From assembly GCA_039566865.1 (NCBI GenBank), contig CM076956.1, positions 11,419,511 through 11,483,510 on the forward strand: DNA of 64,000 nt, in the 5' to 3' direction. The notes beneath the pieces were generated by a model. The model saw only the letters and a program-made list of their open reading frames with translations. It was not told the origin of the DNA and did not search any database. Origin of the DNA: Aurelia coerulea. Its lineage: Eukaryota; Cnidaria; Scyphozoa; Semaeostomeae; Ulmaridae. Position numbers and translations under genes: made by a program. The stretch's first letter is position 1. The number at the start of each line of letters is the position of its first letter. Below, one piece after another: positions 1-13,700 of the stretch.

Positions 1-76
1 CTTAGTCTCCTATGCATAGAATCCATACAGAATGTGTATCATATCATCAAATAAAGTATACTACTGCTCTTTGCAG

Positions 77-211
77 GGAAAGAATGAATCAGAATGGAGG
101 GCAGCCTTGAAATTTGCTGAAATGGACTGCTTTCAGAGTAAAGTCTTACATATTGAAGCCATTCCTTTGGGTAATGTTGAATGGAACGGCCAACCTGGTG
201 TTGAAGGAAAG
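77..211 (+). CDS. exon 1 of visible part
   Basis: Residues 1-45 of the visible protein. The acceptor is ttgcag and the donor is AAG|gtaata, ending in phase 0. The peptide has a sequon (NES) and no recognised domain. It is joined to exon 2 only because phase and open frame agree, so its membership is slightly less certain than that of the later exons. Whether it is the first coding exon cannot be seen. Confidence 0.7.
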
Positions 212-1767
212 GTAATATTTGCTGCTATGCATGCATAGAAGAAATGTAGAAACTTATTTTTGATAGCTGTACACTACTGGAAGCTGTAATGTCTCGTTCA
301 ATTCCTGCCCTGACCATCCCCCCCCCCCCCCCGGGACACCCCCGGGCATTTGCACAAAAAATTTTCCCGGCCCCCGGGCATTTGACCCTACATTTTTCCC
401 CGGCCCCCGGGCATTTGAGTAGCATTTGGCAATAACGAGAGCTTTTCCTTATACAGTAACTGGGAATATAGCATTTTTCCAGTGCCCGGCCCCCGGGCAT
501 TTGACCATCAATTTTTCCCCGGCCCCCGGGCATTTGAGCAAGGAATTTTTGTTGACCCCCGGGCTGCCCGGGGGGGGATGGTCAGGGTAGGAATTGAACG
601 AGACATAATGCTACCTAGAAAGTAAGGAATCACTTTTTTGTTATTCAAGAGCAAAAATTTTCATTGGAAGAAACTTTTTGCCTTTTTCACGTTTTTGGTC
701 AAAATTTGCAAAAATTTATGTTGCCAAATTTCCTAAAATGCCCAATTTGCAAAAGTTTATTACCCCAAAATTTCTTTGAAATAGAATCAAACATTTATAT
801 GTACTGTATAATCTAATTTTTATATTCCTCTTCTTAATATTGGGTTTGCATATGTCTTAATAAATTCAAGGAAATTGAATGTGATCTTGTTTGACAACAA
901 CCCTTGTGCTACTTACATGCAAACGTATGGAAGATATGGAACAGTCATGGAGAGTCGAGGCTCATTTGTGGCATTTATTCCCACAAAGTTTCCCATTTTT
1001 GGCCAATTCACGAAATTTATTTCCAAAAATTTTGAGTTTTTAAACTTGCGAAAGTTTCTTCCTGTGGAAGTTTCTTCCCTCAAAGTACCCTTTTTGTCAT
1101 GGTCTGTCCTTCATTGCCATAGGATCCCATACAATTTACAGTATAAAAGGCCTTGAGTACTACCTAGTGAGTCAGGAAAATGTATACACTCTTTGAAACA
1201 ATACAAAAACTAGACTATGCTGCAACTTTTCAAAAATTACAACACTCCATTTTCTAACTCAGGGTCTGACATAATTTTTAGAATTTAGTCATAATTTGAA
1301 ATGCATTATCTTATCAGCCGCTCCTTCCTATATGTTGGAGATGTTCTCAGCAATTCGCCAGAGCAGAATCACTTGAAGATCTGAAAACAAACTGAATCAA
1401 CCTTTTCGAAAGAGTAACATAGGGCAAAATGGTCTCTCATACCTATTTAGGACCTAAAATCTGGAACAGGCTACACTCTGACCTAAAATCTGTTAAGAAT
1501 GTCAAATGGTTTCAAGCATATGATCAAGGACAAATTTATTAAAGACCTCCAAAATATGGAAAACAGCCCCTATGCTGTATATATATATATGCTGAAATTT
1601 TAAAAGCTACAACAGTACTGTCTATCAACTAGCAGCTGCTCTCAACTTTTGAGACATACAGTTTCTTTTCTTTTGTTTGGTGAAAACTTTTCCTTCGATG
1701 ACTATCCCTGCCATTTTAAACTGGGGGTGTTTTTAGATAACATTTTTGTTATGTTTGATGGCAAACA

Positions 1768-1798
<31 letters not shown>

Positions 1799-4724
1799 CA
1801 TACATACATACATACATACATACGTACAGTACTGTACATGCATGCGTCCAAAAGACAAAGGCAACAACGAAAACTCAAACTAGATAACTGGTTTCCCTGT
1901 GGTAGCTTCCATTAAAAGTTTTTCAGCAATTGAAAGGGTAAATAATGTTTTATTTACCTTGGGCATTGCTTTCTAATGATACAGAAACTCTTGAACTGTT
2001 ATTATGCTTCCCATTTGTTTTTGGGCATATCAAGTCAAACGAGACTTTGGCTAATTCTTAATCTCGGAAGGAAACAATGCACCTAAAATCATGAGAAAAG
2101 TCTTAATATTGAAATTGAAGTCTCAGTAAGATGATGATTAAAATTCTACAAACTGGTTGCATGGGGTAATCCTGACTTATGTGGTATACATTAACATTAA
2201 GTACTGTCATTCCTGAGAAGTTCTTCCCACCGAGGGGCATTTCACTCCCCAAAATCTCGTACAGCAAAGGCAAAATCCTTTTGTTTTTAAGAAAAATCCG
2301 TCAAAAATCCGTAAGAATCCTTTTTTTCTGAAAAAATTTCGTACTCTTTTCGAATGAGTGAAATGCCCCTCGCTTTCCACATGGAGATTTTGTGCGGTCT
2401 GAAATGCCATACTGTATAGAATTTTAAACAAGAATTCTTAAAGATGTTTCTTTGGTGACTGGATTTATAATTAATAGGAGAGAAAAATACAAGAAATTCA
2501 GTGTGCAGTTCAGATTTTTAGGGAGAAAGCTAAGCATAGTGCAGTGTCTACAATTAGCCAGCCCTAATCCTTTGGTATTTTGACAGTCAGTCACAAAATA
2601 CTTTTAATCTGTCATTTGATGTTAAAAAATTGTCATCAGTGAGACCTATTTCCATATGGATTTTAAAGCACTATTGTGCGCATTTTACTTTCAGTGTGTT
2701 AACACGACCAGAAATACTACTAGCAAATGCTGTCCTGCCCCCTCAGTCTCAAATTGTTGTCAAGGAGAAGAAGTTCCATGTTGGTAAGAAATTTGTTTAA
2801 TTATCTTGAATTTTTTTACTGTTTCTACATTCTACAGGCTATGGAAGATTAGAGTTCCAAAGGCCACGGAAGATCAAGGTGTCCCCAAAAACTATGCCCC
2901 ATTTGTGTAGCTGCTCTGCTGTAGCTTGGTTCCAGACCCCTTTGAAAGACTTTTCTTTTCAAAGGGTCTGGAACATAGGCTTATCAGCTGTGGAAGAGCG
3001 GTTACTTCAGTTTTCCTGTTATTTGCACAGTTGTTGTGTAGATTAGGCTTCGACTTAGAGTATGAGACCTTGTTTGAATCATTCTAACATGTATGTGTGG
3101 TCAATGATTTATGGCACAGGAAATGAGTGGTTAACTTCAAAGCAGCACCTCGTTTGTTTTCCAGCAATTTAGTGACAACAGGCAGTTGTAAAAGCCTTCA
3201 AAATTCATCAAAAAGTTGGGGTCGATTTCATCAGTACGAGACAACAATGAATTCATTTTGCAAAGCCTGGGAACAGGCATGTCAGATCAAAATTCCCACA
3301 CCATGAAAAAGTTCTCAACAACGAAAACAAAATTGTAATTCCACTAGGGGATTGTTCATAAATGAAACTACAAAAAAATGTCCACTGAGACATCTGCGAT
3401 GATGTAAATACTCTGTATGCCCCTTTTCAGTTAAGCAGAGATCACGAAAGTTTTCAGTATGATCTGTTGGAATCTAACCAGAGTCGATGTGAAACGCAAG
3501 AAAAATACTATCACTGTTGTTAAGCAACTAGTTTGTCTTAAATTAGATGTCACGTGAAAATGCCTGCAAATAAAACTAACTGAAGAATTTTGCACGAATG
3601 GTCATGCGTTATTGCAAGTCTCGTATCACATCTAGTTTGAGAGAGACTTTAAGTTTGTAACTGGGTTGATGGGTTGATGAGCAGGCGTGCATAATGCTCA
3701 AACCTGCCTGTGAGCGGTAGAAATTCTCTGAAAACCTGCCTGCTTATCAATTTGTACAGCTAGGATAGAGAACCTTATTACCAGAACCAGTAAGAATGCA
3801 GGTATCAAACAGTAAAAAGTTTTTACTCATGGAGCAACAAAACAATCAAGTCAAGGGCCGCTTCAGAATCTCAGCTTTGAAGGGTTCACTAAAGAACTGC
3901 ATGCCATGTGAGAAGGTACGAAGAAAATTGGTTTGAGCATGTGCAGTAAGAATTGAAAAGGCAATGTGTCACCATTTGTTTGCTATTATTCATCATCTTA
4001 CTGCAATTACATTTCATAAAGAACTGTTGAAAAAAACTGCCTGCAAAATATTGGTTTGGAAAGTAATTACAATTACATTTCATAAAAAACTATTTAAGAA
4101 AAACTGCCTGAAAAATATTGCTTCAGAAAAAGCTGCCTGGGAACTTTGTTCCCATATTCCCTCCCATGTTTATGCACGCCTGTTGATGAGTCGATAAAAT
4201 GTACCACAATTATAATTTGAAGGTTGTGTATCCTTACTAGAGCATTAAATGTCACAGTTTACATTTGCTTTGCATTCAGGGGTGGAAAAAGTATCGGACC
4301 ATGGGACCATTGGTCCCAGAAAATATTTTGGCTCCCAGAAAGAAAAAGATAGAATGTAAGATTGTGCACTGTAATATACTAAAATTCTGGAAAGAAAGAA
4401 TTAACAACAAGAAAGTATAAGACAAAGTAAATCAGTAAATGAATCAGTGAATGATAAATGAATCATAGTTTTAAAGATTGTTGCAACAGGTATAGTACAG
4501 CCAGTAGCACCCTGTTTTCTTGCATAAGAATTCTTAAGAATTCTTGAGAAAACTGTTAGTCTTGAGAATTCTTCTTCAAGAATATTATTAGCCAATCTTT
4601 CATACCTCTCCAGATTTCTTATCAAAATGTGAAGAATTCTTGAAAATTCTCAAGAATTCTTGGGAATTTTTGTCATGATAATTTGCATGAACTGTACTGT
4701 ACTGTAGCATGCCTTAATAATAAC

Positions 4725-4775
<51 letters not shown>

Positions 4776-7700
4776 TACTTTGTTTAAGGTTGGCGTAGTG
4801 TATAGCACTAGGCTAATTAATGCCAACCATTATCAATAAATACCAAAGTGTGAACCTAAATGTAACCTAAATTTACAATAAAATCTTTACATAATCTACA
4901 GTTGCATGAAATATTCCAAAACTTAATTTCTTTTTTAAAATACTCTACAGATCGGGACTCTTTTATATGCAATGGCAAATCTCTTATGCACAGAGAATCT
5001 TATTTGTTCCATATGCACTGAACTAGTTAAAACAGAGGTTGAAAATGACAAAATAAAGGGCTTTTTAGTTGGTAAACCAATCAGGAAAATCCAAGTAGAA
5101 GCTTGTCTATTCTGTTTTAGATCTTATTCCTAAATAAAGGTTTAGCTTGATGCATAACTTTATGAAAAGGACCTTCACACATTTTGGAATGTTATCAACT
5201 AAATTTTCTCACTTAGGAATTAAAACTGCCTAATTAATTTCAAACTTCAGTATATCTGCTCAATTCATGACATTGCTCTGAAAGCCTTCTGAAAGGTTTG
5301 AAACCTAGGATGGGACAGTTTCAGTTTCAAACAAAACTAAAAAGTTAAAAAGCAAAACTTCAGAAAAGTTTATCTTCATTTTAATGTTCAATCTTCTCTT
5401 AAATAGCATACTGTAGCTTTTTAATTATTAGTTCTATGTAACACGTTTTGTACAAACAGCTTTTGGCTATTTTCAGTTAGGAGGAGTATTACGACTGTAT
5501 GATAAACTTGCATGCTATAAATTGATTCCTCTTGATTCATATTATGGTCTATTCATTCTATGATGTTGAAAAATTCATATCTAAACCATATTGTTCCTGC
5601 TTAGAATTCAAGCTGTTAGTTTACTTCTCGTTTGGCGTACAGAAAATTTTTCTTTTTCAAACTGCGGTCCCAGAAAGAGAAAATATTTTCCACCCATGTT
5701 TGCATTACTGTCTAAAATATATTTTCACAATTTCTGCTCGACGTGTCATATGCTTTCAGTGTGCCTGATGGTTTGCTTAGTAATTACCTTGTTGTACCTT
5801 TTTCAGTAATGACAGTGCAGATGGAAATGACTGCCAATTCCCATGCAAAAGACCAATACCAGAGCTAGGTTTCGACGAAAATCGTCCTGCACCAGAAAAA
5901 GTGTGAGTACAGATGGCGTGTTTAATTTGTTTTCTCACCTTTAGACTTAAAGGGGCTGGATAAGAAACTGTCGGGAGCTTTTTGATTTGGCTGTTTTCGA
6001 ATGAGCTAATTTATTGCAGCTATTCAACGAAAATTCAAAATAAATGTCTCATCTTTGAGATTAGCCTTTGCACTTTCTTCTGATACAAATTACACCTCCA
6101 TATGTTTTAGGATTACTGCGATATAAATGGATTTCGAACAAGTATTTTTGTTGATCTTTTACCCAAAGATCAGTCTGTATCTAAATATGGATCTTTCCAT
6201 TTAAATTTAGCTCATTACAAAGGAATTTCTCCTTTCGAAAGCGATATTTGATGCACAAACCGTGGATCTGTTTCTGTATTTCTTATCCACCCCCTTTAAA
6301 GTATATAAACATCAATGGAGTTAGACGTAGCTTAGCTGGAAGAAATGCATCAATCTAGATATAATTTGTTGTAACTGATGTTCTCGATCAATGAAAACAG
6401 TAGCAGAGTAAGTAGTGCGCATCATTCTTTTGTGCTATGTATATACTAAGTCGCAATACGTCCGTTCATTTATACTTGTTGGGAATGTAAGCACATTTAA
6501 GTCTTTGATAAGAATGACACCCCTCGCCTTTGCAAGTCACACACATGCTGAATTTCCAATGCCTTGTTGCCATGCTGCAGGATAAAAAGCTGCCCGTCCT
6601 TCATTCAAATTTCTCAATTTACCACTACGAAAAAAGTATAGATAGGAAGTTAGCTTCGCAATACAGTTACTCAAGGTGAGCTTTCTCCGAAGCTGCAACG
6701 AAGGATTCAGGACCCGAAGGAGGGGGGGGGGGGGTTACTTCATTGTTAAGTCATTCTGGACGGTTTTATGCCTAATTGGCACTGATTTCCCCAAAGTCAG
6801 TCCAACACTAAATATCAAATTTTCTGCAAACTACAATATATTCTTTTGAATTTGTAAGAATAAGCAGTTTGATTAGAATGAAACATATCACATTCATATC
6901 TTATTCTGTTTCATTTTAGAGAGAACGAGACTCAGAGCCAATACAAATACACTGGAGAAGCACTGAGAGCAGTTGCCCTTCCTCTTGGGCCAATTGGTAA
7001 GTTTGGATCGGATGTTTCAAGAAAATAATAATTTATCGATGTCTACAAATCAATCAAGTCTGTCACTTTTCTGGTTTGCGATTTAAAAATTTGATGAAGT
7101 CACGTTCTCGAATGAAGCTGAAATATAAAATACGCTGTAATTTTGAAAAAGATTGAAGATATCTGGAAATTACGACGATAGAATTAAAGACAAGCAACTA
7201 ATATGAAGCGGCACTCGTGAAAAAATCGTAACGTTACACGGCGGTAATGTTAGACGTCCGTAATAACCTTAAGTAGTGACCCTAAACGTCCATAGTGATC
7301 TTAGACGCCCGTAGCCAATTAAAAGAAGCAGGACATAGAATTTTACACCCGCCTTTTCATACCAGTTTAAAGACTTGAAACCTATGTTAATGATGAATTA
7401 TCCTTTGTGAGAAGCTCGTCAACAGTTACGTGATTATATTCACAAACCAGGCGTCGCCAATCGGCAGCATGCCGTTTTGATGCCCCAAGCAATCCAATTA
7501 TCGAGAGTCTGGGTTGGAAGAGCATCCAGGAACTCATTTAAAGTGAGTCTCAACCAATGGTCTTCAAATCCCTACATGGATTGGCTCCGCAATCCTTGTG
7601 TAACCTTTTCACAAAAAGCTCACAGTGCTCCTCTTACAGTCTCCGGAATACTGAGACAGATCTAAGGCTACCTCTTAAGAAGACCTCAAATGGTCAAAAA

Positions 7701-10700
7701 ACCTTTTATTATAGGGGAGCAAAGCTGTGGAATAGCCTCTCAGCTGAGTCTAAGTAGGCATCCTCTCTAAGTTGTTTTAAGCAAACAATTTAGGTCATCT
7801 TTTCTTTTGTAAATATTAGAACATATTGTAAATAGGATTTAAGGTTGTAAATAGGTTATGGTATTTATAATAGTTTTTTAAATTTCAATCTTTATTTTTG
7901 TAACTAAATTTTAATTTTATGGGAGGGCCCCTTGAAAACCGGCACCTGTGCCGAAGGGCTACCCTCCCCGTAGTTAAATATATGAAGTGAAAATGAAATG
8001 AAATGCTAAAACAGGCTTATTTGATACGTAACTCGCTGTAAGATACCTGTTACCAGACATGTTACCATCTCCTTGTTGAACTGCAGGGCCTTTTTAAGCA
8101 TACTAACTGGGTTTGCAATGGCCCTCGGCCCTTTTCATGCTGTATTTACCATTTCAAACAATAGGTTTGTTGTCTCTTTTAACCAAGGAAATAATGGGTG
8201 TATTAGTTATAAGTGGATTGCTTATTGGCAGTACATATATTCTGTGAAACATGTACTGTCAATGAGATGTATGAATTATGTTACATATATTCTACATATT
8301 TCTGTTTGTTGTTGTTGTGTTGCAGTGTTTTTACCTGCAAATCCAACCAATAGATGGTCCAGCCATAGTCCCATTCCCCCAGATGTGCAGTGAACGTTTG
8401 GTTTTGTCCAACTTTACGATAAATAGCTCAATGACTGATTTATTTTTAGGCCAAGGAAGCATCTCAATTGCTGGTGATGGTGGATTGAGACAATGGCAGA
8501 TAAACAACAAAATCAATAACACAGCTCATGTCCCTGATTCCTTCTTTGCCATCAGGTAGGAACGTGTTTTATTTCCTGAAAGGCTAGGCCCTGTAGACAT
8601 CGATTTTGATATTCGTCCCCTTTCACTTTCTTTACACGTAGGAATTGTAAACATGCACTCAGGTGTGTATTGTCTTTATAAATAAATATAGCCTCGTGCT
8701 TTTGTAACATTTAATTCTGATAGTGAAGCATGGCATTGCTTCGAAATATCAAATAATAGTTTAATCATGGCTTCCAACATCAATTTGATAATTTATCGGA
8801 TTTGCCCAATGTCTTAATACTTGGAACTGTCAACTGGAGTCCTTTTGTTAATCTCAATGTGCTTAGCGTCGCAATTCTTGTGCTCTGTTTTTGGTGAAGC
8901 TTCGATTTCCTGCCAATACTCCGATTTATACGATTTTAATAAGAAAAGAAAGATTCAGGTACTCACTAGTTTAATGACAATGAAGGATTTTCACCACAGG
9001 GTGACGATGTTTCTATGGTCCGATTTTCCCATGTAGGTCATGTAGCAAATGTTTGATAAAATCTATGAAAATTCCAGTTAGAGCGCACAAGGGTGGACAT
9101 GTCACACTGGGAACATGGTCCTACCTTTGTCCGAAAACCGTTACTTCGTGGAAAAAATGTGCACCACCTTTGTCCCAAAAACTGGTTGTTTTGGGCAGAA
9201 AAGTCGTCATGTGTGATAAAGTGACTGGTTATTTTTCCAGTTTCTTTGGACAAACATGGGGTGAAATAATTTACGGTACTTGCCCGCCCCTGGAGCACAC
9301 TTCAGGAGCAATACTTTGCTGATAGATTTGAAATGCCAATACTCTTGTTCTTCACAGAGTGGACACTAATGGCACGTCAAAATCTGTGGTATTGCAGTCA
9401 TCTGCACTGTATGACGACAAAGCTTTCAAGCCAGCTCCGTATATTACCGATCATGGTAGGTAATGTACAATAGAGCAATAAAAGCAGATTTTTTCATATT
9501 AGTTCTGATTGCAAAGAATCGGCTCACACATATGCACCCAAGGAAAAGACTGTACATTGCTTACGGTTGGTCTTTCCATCTTTCCCAACCGGCTTTCGTT
9601 CACTGTGAATGTTCAGCAACTGCTACGAATGAACGGAATATTCAAACATGTTTTATGTTTTAGGGCCTGTTTACGTAGGGAAAACACCTCACCTGCCAGA
9701 CCCGGGGCTGACTCCATAAAAACGAAACACTACCGGTATAGTAAGGTGTATTGGCTTTCTTCGTTGATTTCTATTGGTTAATCCGTTCTGATTTCACGAA
9801 TGAGAGACTTTAATCCACCTCACCTCTCAGCCCCGGGGCTGACAGGCGAGGTAAAAATCTCATATAAACAGTGGCTGAAATTTACCTCGCCTGTCAGCCC
9901 CTGGTCTGGCAGGTGAGGTGTTTTCCTCATATAAACAGGCCCGTAGATTGGTGCATGAATGTTCACAAGGTGCTCGCCACAGGCAGGAGGAAAAGGCGTA
10001 AGCAACATGTCACAAATGAAACTTGCTTAATCAAGATACTCTCATACTAACAATTTCGCATCAGGCCTATCTCCGAGATTTCTGCTTTACACTATCGATA
10101 ACAGCCTAGCTTAGGTTTAGAGATAAAGTTGTTAGCTTGTAGGCGTCGTAAAGGTGATCGTAATGCGAAATCGGCTGGAAAATTTACAAGGAAGCATGTA
10201 ACACAAAAAGTTGTATGTGTCTTTACTGGTTAAAACAGTGCTCAATGAAGCATGTAATAGTTTTTGTTTCAGATAAATTTAGCCGGTTACAAGCAAAGCC
10301 AACATAACAGGGCCTTGATTCTATATTAAAGGTATCAATTGCTACGTCCAGGATGAAAGGCGAATCATGTTGAACAAATTGTCATCTTTGATAGTGCAGT
10401 TATGGCCTATAAGATCGTGAACAGACTCATATTCCAACAAAGATCCCAATACTTGGGTTATAACGCACAATTTTGCAGATATCTTCAGATTCCAAGGCAC
10501 AATCTGGAGTATGCCAAGAAAAATATTTTCCTTTTCAGCTCTTAAGATCTGGAATGAAATCCCAAAAAGTACCAGGGAGCTTCTTACCTTGTGCCAATTC
10601 AAAAACAACTGAAATCACATTTGATGGGCTGAAAGCCAATTAAAACGCGTCTTCCCTGGAAGAACAGCGACGACATTAGCCTTCAGTGGTTTTCTTTTTG

Positions 10701-13700
10701 TTTACATAATTAATTGATAAAGCTACATATTTTTTGTAGTATTATATAGTAGCTGAAGGGATATTGTTTATGAATAAATCAAAACGAAAAAAAGAAAAAC
10801 TGGCAAAGAAAATGTGATATTCTGATGGCCATATGTACAACTAAATCTTGATGAAGATAACTAAAACTTGACCTCTAAACCTAAAGACTCATTACTAACC
10901 ATGCTCCTTCCTGGCTCCAATATCGACTTTCGCGTTCTCTAAAAGTGGTTTTTGGCCCAAATTCTCTTTGTCTTGCTTTTCATTCTGCGCACAAAGGATC
11001 ATAGTTGACAATGGGTCTTTAAAGGGAACCTAAGCCTTTTATATAAGCCCTTGATAAAGATAGCCGTGCAAAGACAGTAGGTCACGACGCGTGCCGCACC
11101 ATATTTGGATAACTGATCAACGTCAACATTGAATATTGATATCTGATAGGCTAGAATTTGATCGCAAGTGGCTTGAGCTACTTTTATATGCTTAATACAT
11201 TCATTTTAAGTTTAGGTTTTATCAGCAGAGTAGATCAAGGATCTCTGTACTCGGCTTGTTTTGTTTGTTAGTTTTGTAAATTAGATCTAAGTCCAACTTT
11301 TATGAAGGATATTTTCAAGCAGTGGAACACTGGCTACGACTTGAGGCATGGGACCGACGCGCTGCTTCCAAAAGTACGCACTACGTCCTTTGGAATCGAG
11401 TCTGTAGCTTTCCTTGGAAATAGAATGTGGCAGTTGCTACCACACGAGATAAGAGACTCCAGCACCCTTCAAATTTTCAAAAAGCAAATAAGGTGCTGTA
11501 ATGGTGATAAATGCAACTGTAGGCTTTGCAAAACATATGTACAACAGGTTGGGTTCATAACAGGATAGTTATTGAAATTATTGTAATTATACATATTATT
11601 TTTAGATTAGATTGTAAATTTTATAAATAAGTAGGCCTTGATAAGCTGTAATTTTAGCTATGGTTTTGTTTCAGCCTACTTTGTAAATAAATAAATGATG
11701 ATGATGATGATGATTAGTTTCTAAAATTTTTTAAGGCTCGAGTCTTTTTTCTTACTCGCCCGGTGTGTTAAGCCGGTAGACACTGAATGGTCTTCCGAAA
11801 GAAAAAAGAAGAAAATGCCATTATCTTGTTTTCCTCGTAGTGATTCCGGCTGCTTCCAAACAACTGTTGAAAGATCTTCCAGGAGTGAAGACAATCGAAG
11901 TGACAGCAAAATTTCCAACTGTTAAAGGTAAGTAAGTTGCGTTTAATAAAGTAAAATTTTTTCAGTTCGTATTTACTATTTCCACAATTGAGGTAATCTG
12001 AGCATGTTGCCTCAAAACAAAATTCCAACGACAAAATTTCTAACTCTCAAAAGGTTAGTGAGTTGCATTGAATGAAGTAAATTTTTTTCAGTTCGTATTT
12101 ACTATTTCCACATAGGGGGTAATCTGAACATGTTGCCTCAAAACAAAATTTCCAACGGCAAAATTTCTAACTCTCAAAAGGTTAGTGAGTTGCATTGAAT
12201 GAAATAAATTTTTTTCAGTTCGTATTTACTATTTCCACATAGGGGGTAATCTGAACATGTTGCCTCAAAACAAGATTTCCAACGGCAAAATTTCTAAATC
12301 TGAAAAGGTTAGTGAGTTGCATTGAATGAAGTAAATTTTTGTCAGTTCGTATTTGCTATTTCCACATTGGGGGTAATCTGAACATGTTGCCTCAAATGTG
12401 TAAGCCAGTTTGTAGATGAAACAGTAGGCTTCGCATCTTTTTTGGAAAGGCTATTATTGCTTAGAAGGAGCTTTAGGCACAGCAGCAAGGGTAAATTTTC
12501 AAAGAAAAGATTCAGCTCTCCCCTATTTGCAAAGCGATTGGCTGTTCTCAAAAATAGGTTTAACACTTCCTCCAAATACATGAAATCAAATCAAAATAGA
12601 CGGAGAGAGCAAATATTCTGCACTGAAGGTATGAAATCTCTACTTGAGTACCGCAAATCGATTTGCCATGCCAGAGACCAATATCTTTTTCACAAACTTT
12701 ACTGAGAGAGTACGAGTCTGACTTGGCAGCGTTGCTAGAAAGGATAACTCTGTGGCAGTCCATCAACGAAGCATAGGTTCCAAATCTTTATCTCGGCGTA
12801 AAAAGGTGGGTGTAAAATTCAATGACCTATTTCTTCTGATTGAATGGCTTGAAAGAAACTTTAGATACTTATCTATAATTCTACCGTTAGACTTTTCAGA
12901 AATTTTGAATATTTTGGAAATTACAGCGTATCTTACATTTCAACTCATTTGAGGATGTGACGTCATCAAATTTCTAAATCATAAACCAGATGAGTGACAG
13001 ACTTTTGCTTGATACTATATTGTAGACATCCATTAACTATGGTTTTCTTCGAAATTATTTCATGTTATGCCTAACGGTTTAAAAATTACGATGTTTTGAA
13101 GTTTTTTTGAAAATTTTTCTTGAATTCTTGAAAAAGAAGAAAATCACTCTAATTCTGAAAATATTGAAGATTTCAGAAAAGTCCAACGGTAGAATTATAG
13201 AGAAATAGCTAAAGTTTCTTTGAAGTCATTCAGTTCAAAGAAATAGGTCACTCAATTTTACACCAGCCTTTTTAAATATTTGGAACCTATGCTCATCAAC
13301 GATTCTCCAAATTAGTTTTTGTTACTAAGCCCCACTTTGCTGTAAATAAGCTATTCCATTAGATTGCTTTAAATAAAGAACAAATCAATAGTATAGACCA
13401 TAATCTTGCACCTTTCCATGCTTTTGTCTGTCTCTCATTGCAGTTGATTACACAAGTAACGAGGTTCCGGTAAAAGTGGAAATGGAGGCATACAGTCCAA
13501 AGATTCCGTTGAATTCCAAAGACAGTGGAATACCAGTCGTTATATTCAATTTTACAGTCACAAACAACACAAAAAATGATGCAACGGTGAGTACCGGGAC
13601 TTCTGTAACCATCAACCTGTCGAGAGCTTCGTTTACAAAAGAAACCCAAAATCCACAGTTTTCTGAGATAAAACACTTTTATAACATCACTTGTAGGTCT

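Noticed and set aside
225..533. 102-codon minus-strand frame with MPGGRGK repeats
   Set aside because: It lies within the GC-rich MITE at 290-605 and is made of its repeated CCCCGGGCATTTG step.
2695..2783. Exon 2 read as [20 protein letters not shown]
   Set aside because: This frame is open and protein-like but cannot join exon 1 or exon 3 in phase. The Cys-rich frame joins both.
4401..4680. Inverted agaattcttgagaa repeats as a mobile element
   Set aside because: Many short palindromic GAATTCTT steps are seen, but no defined ends or duplication, so it looks like local simple-sequence expansion.
8073..8559. Overlapping frames of 106 and 93 codons before exon 5
   Set aside because: Only the segment from 8450 on resembles GH116. 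The upstream part includes the acceptor tract.
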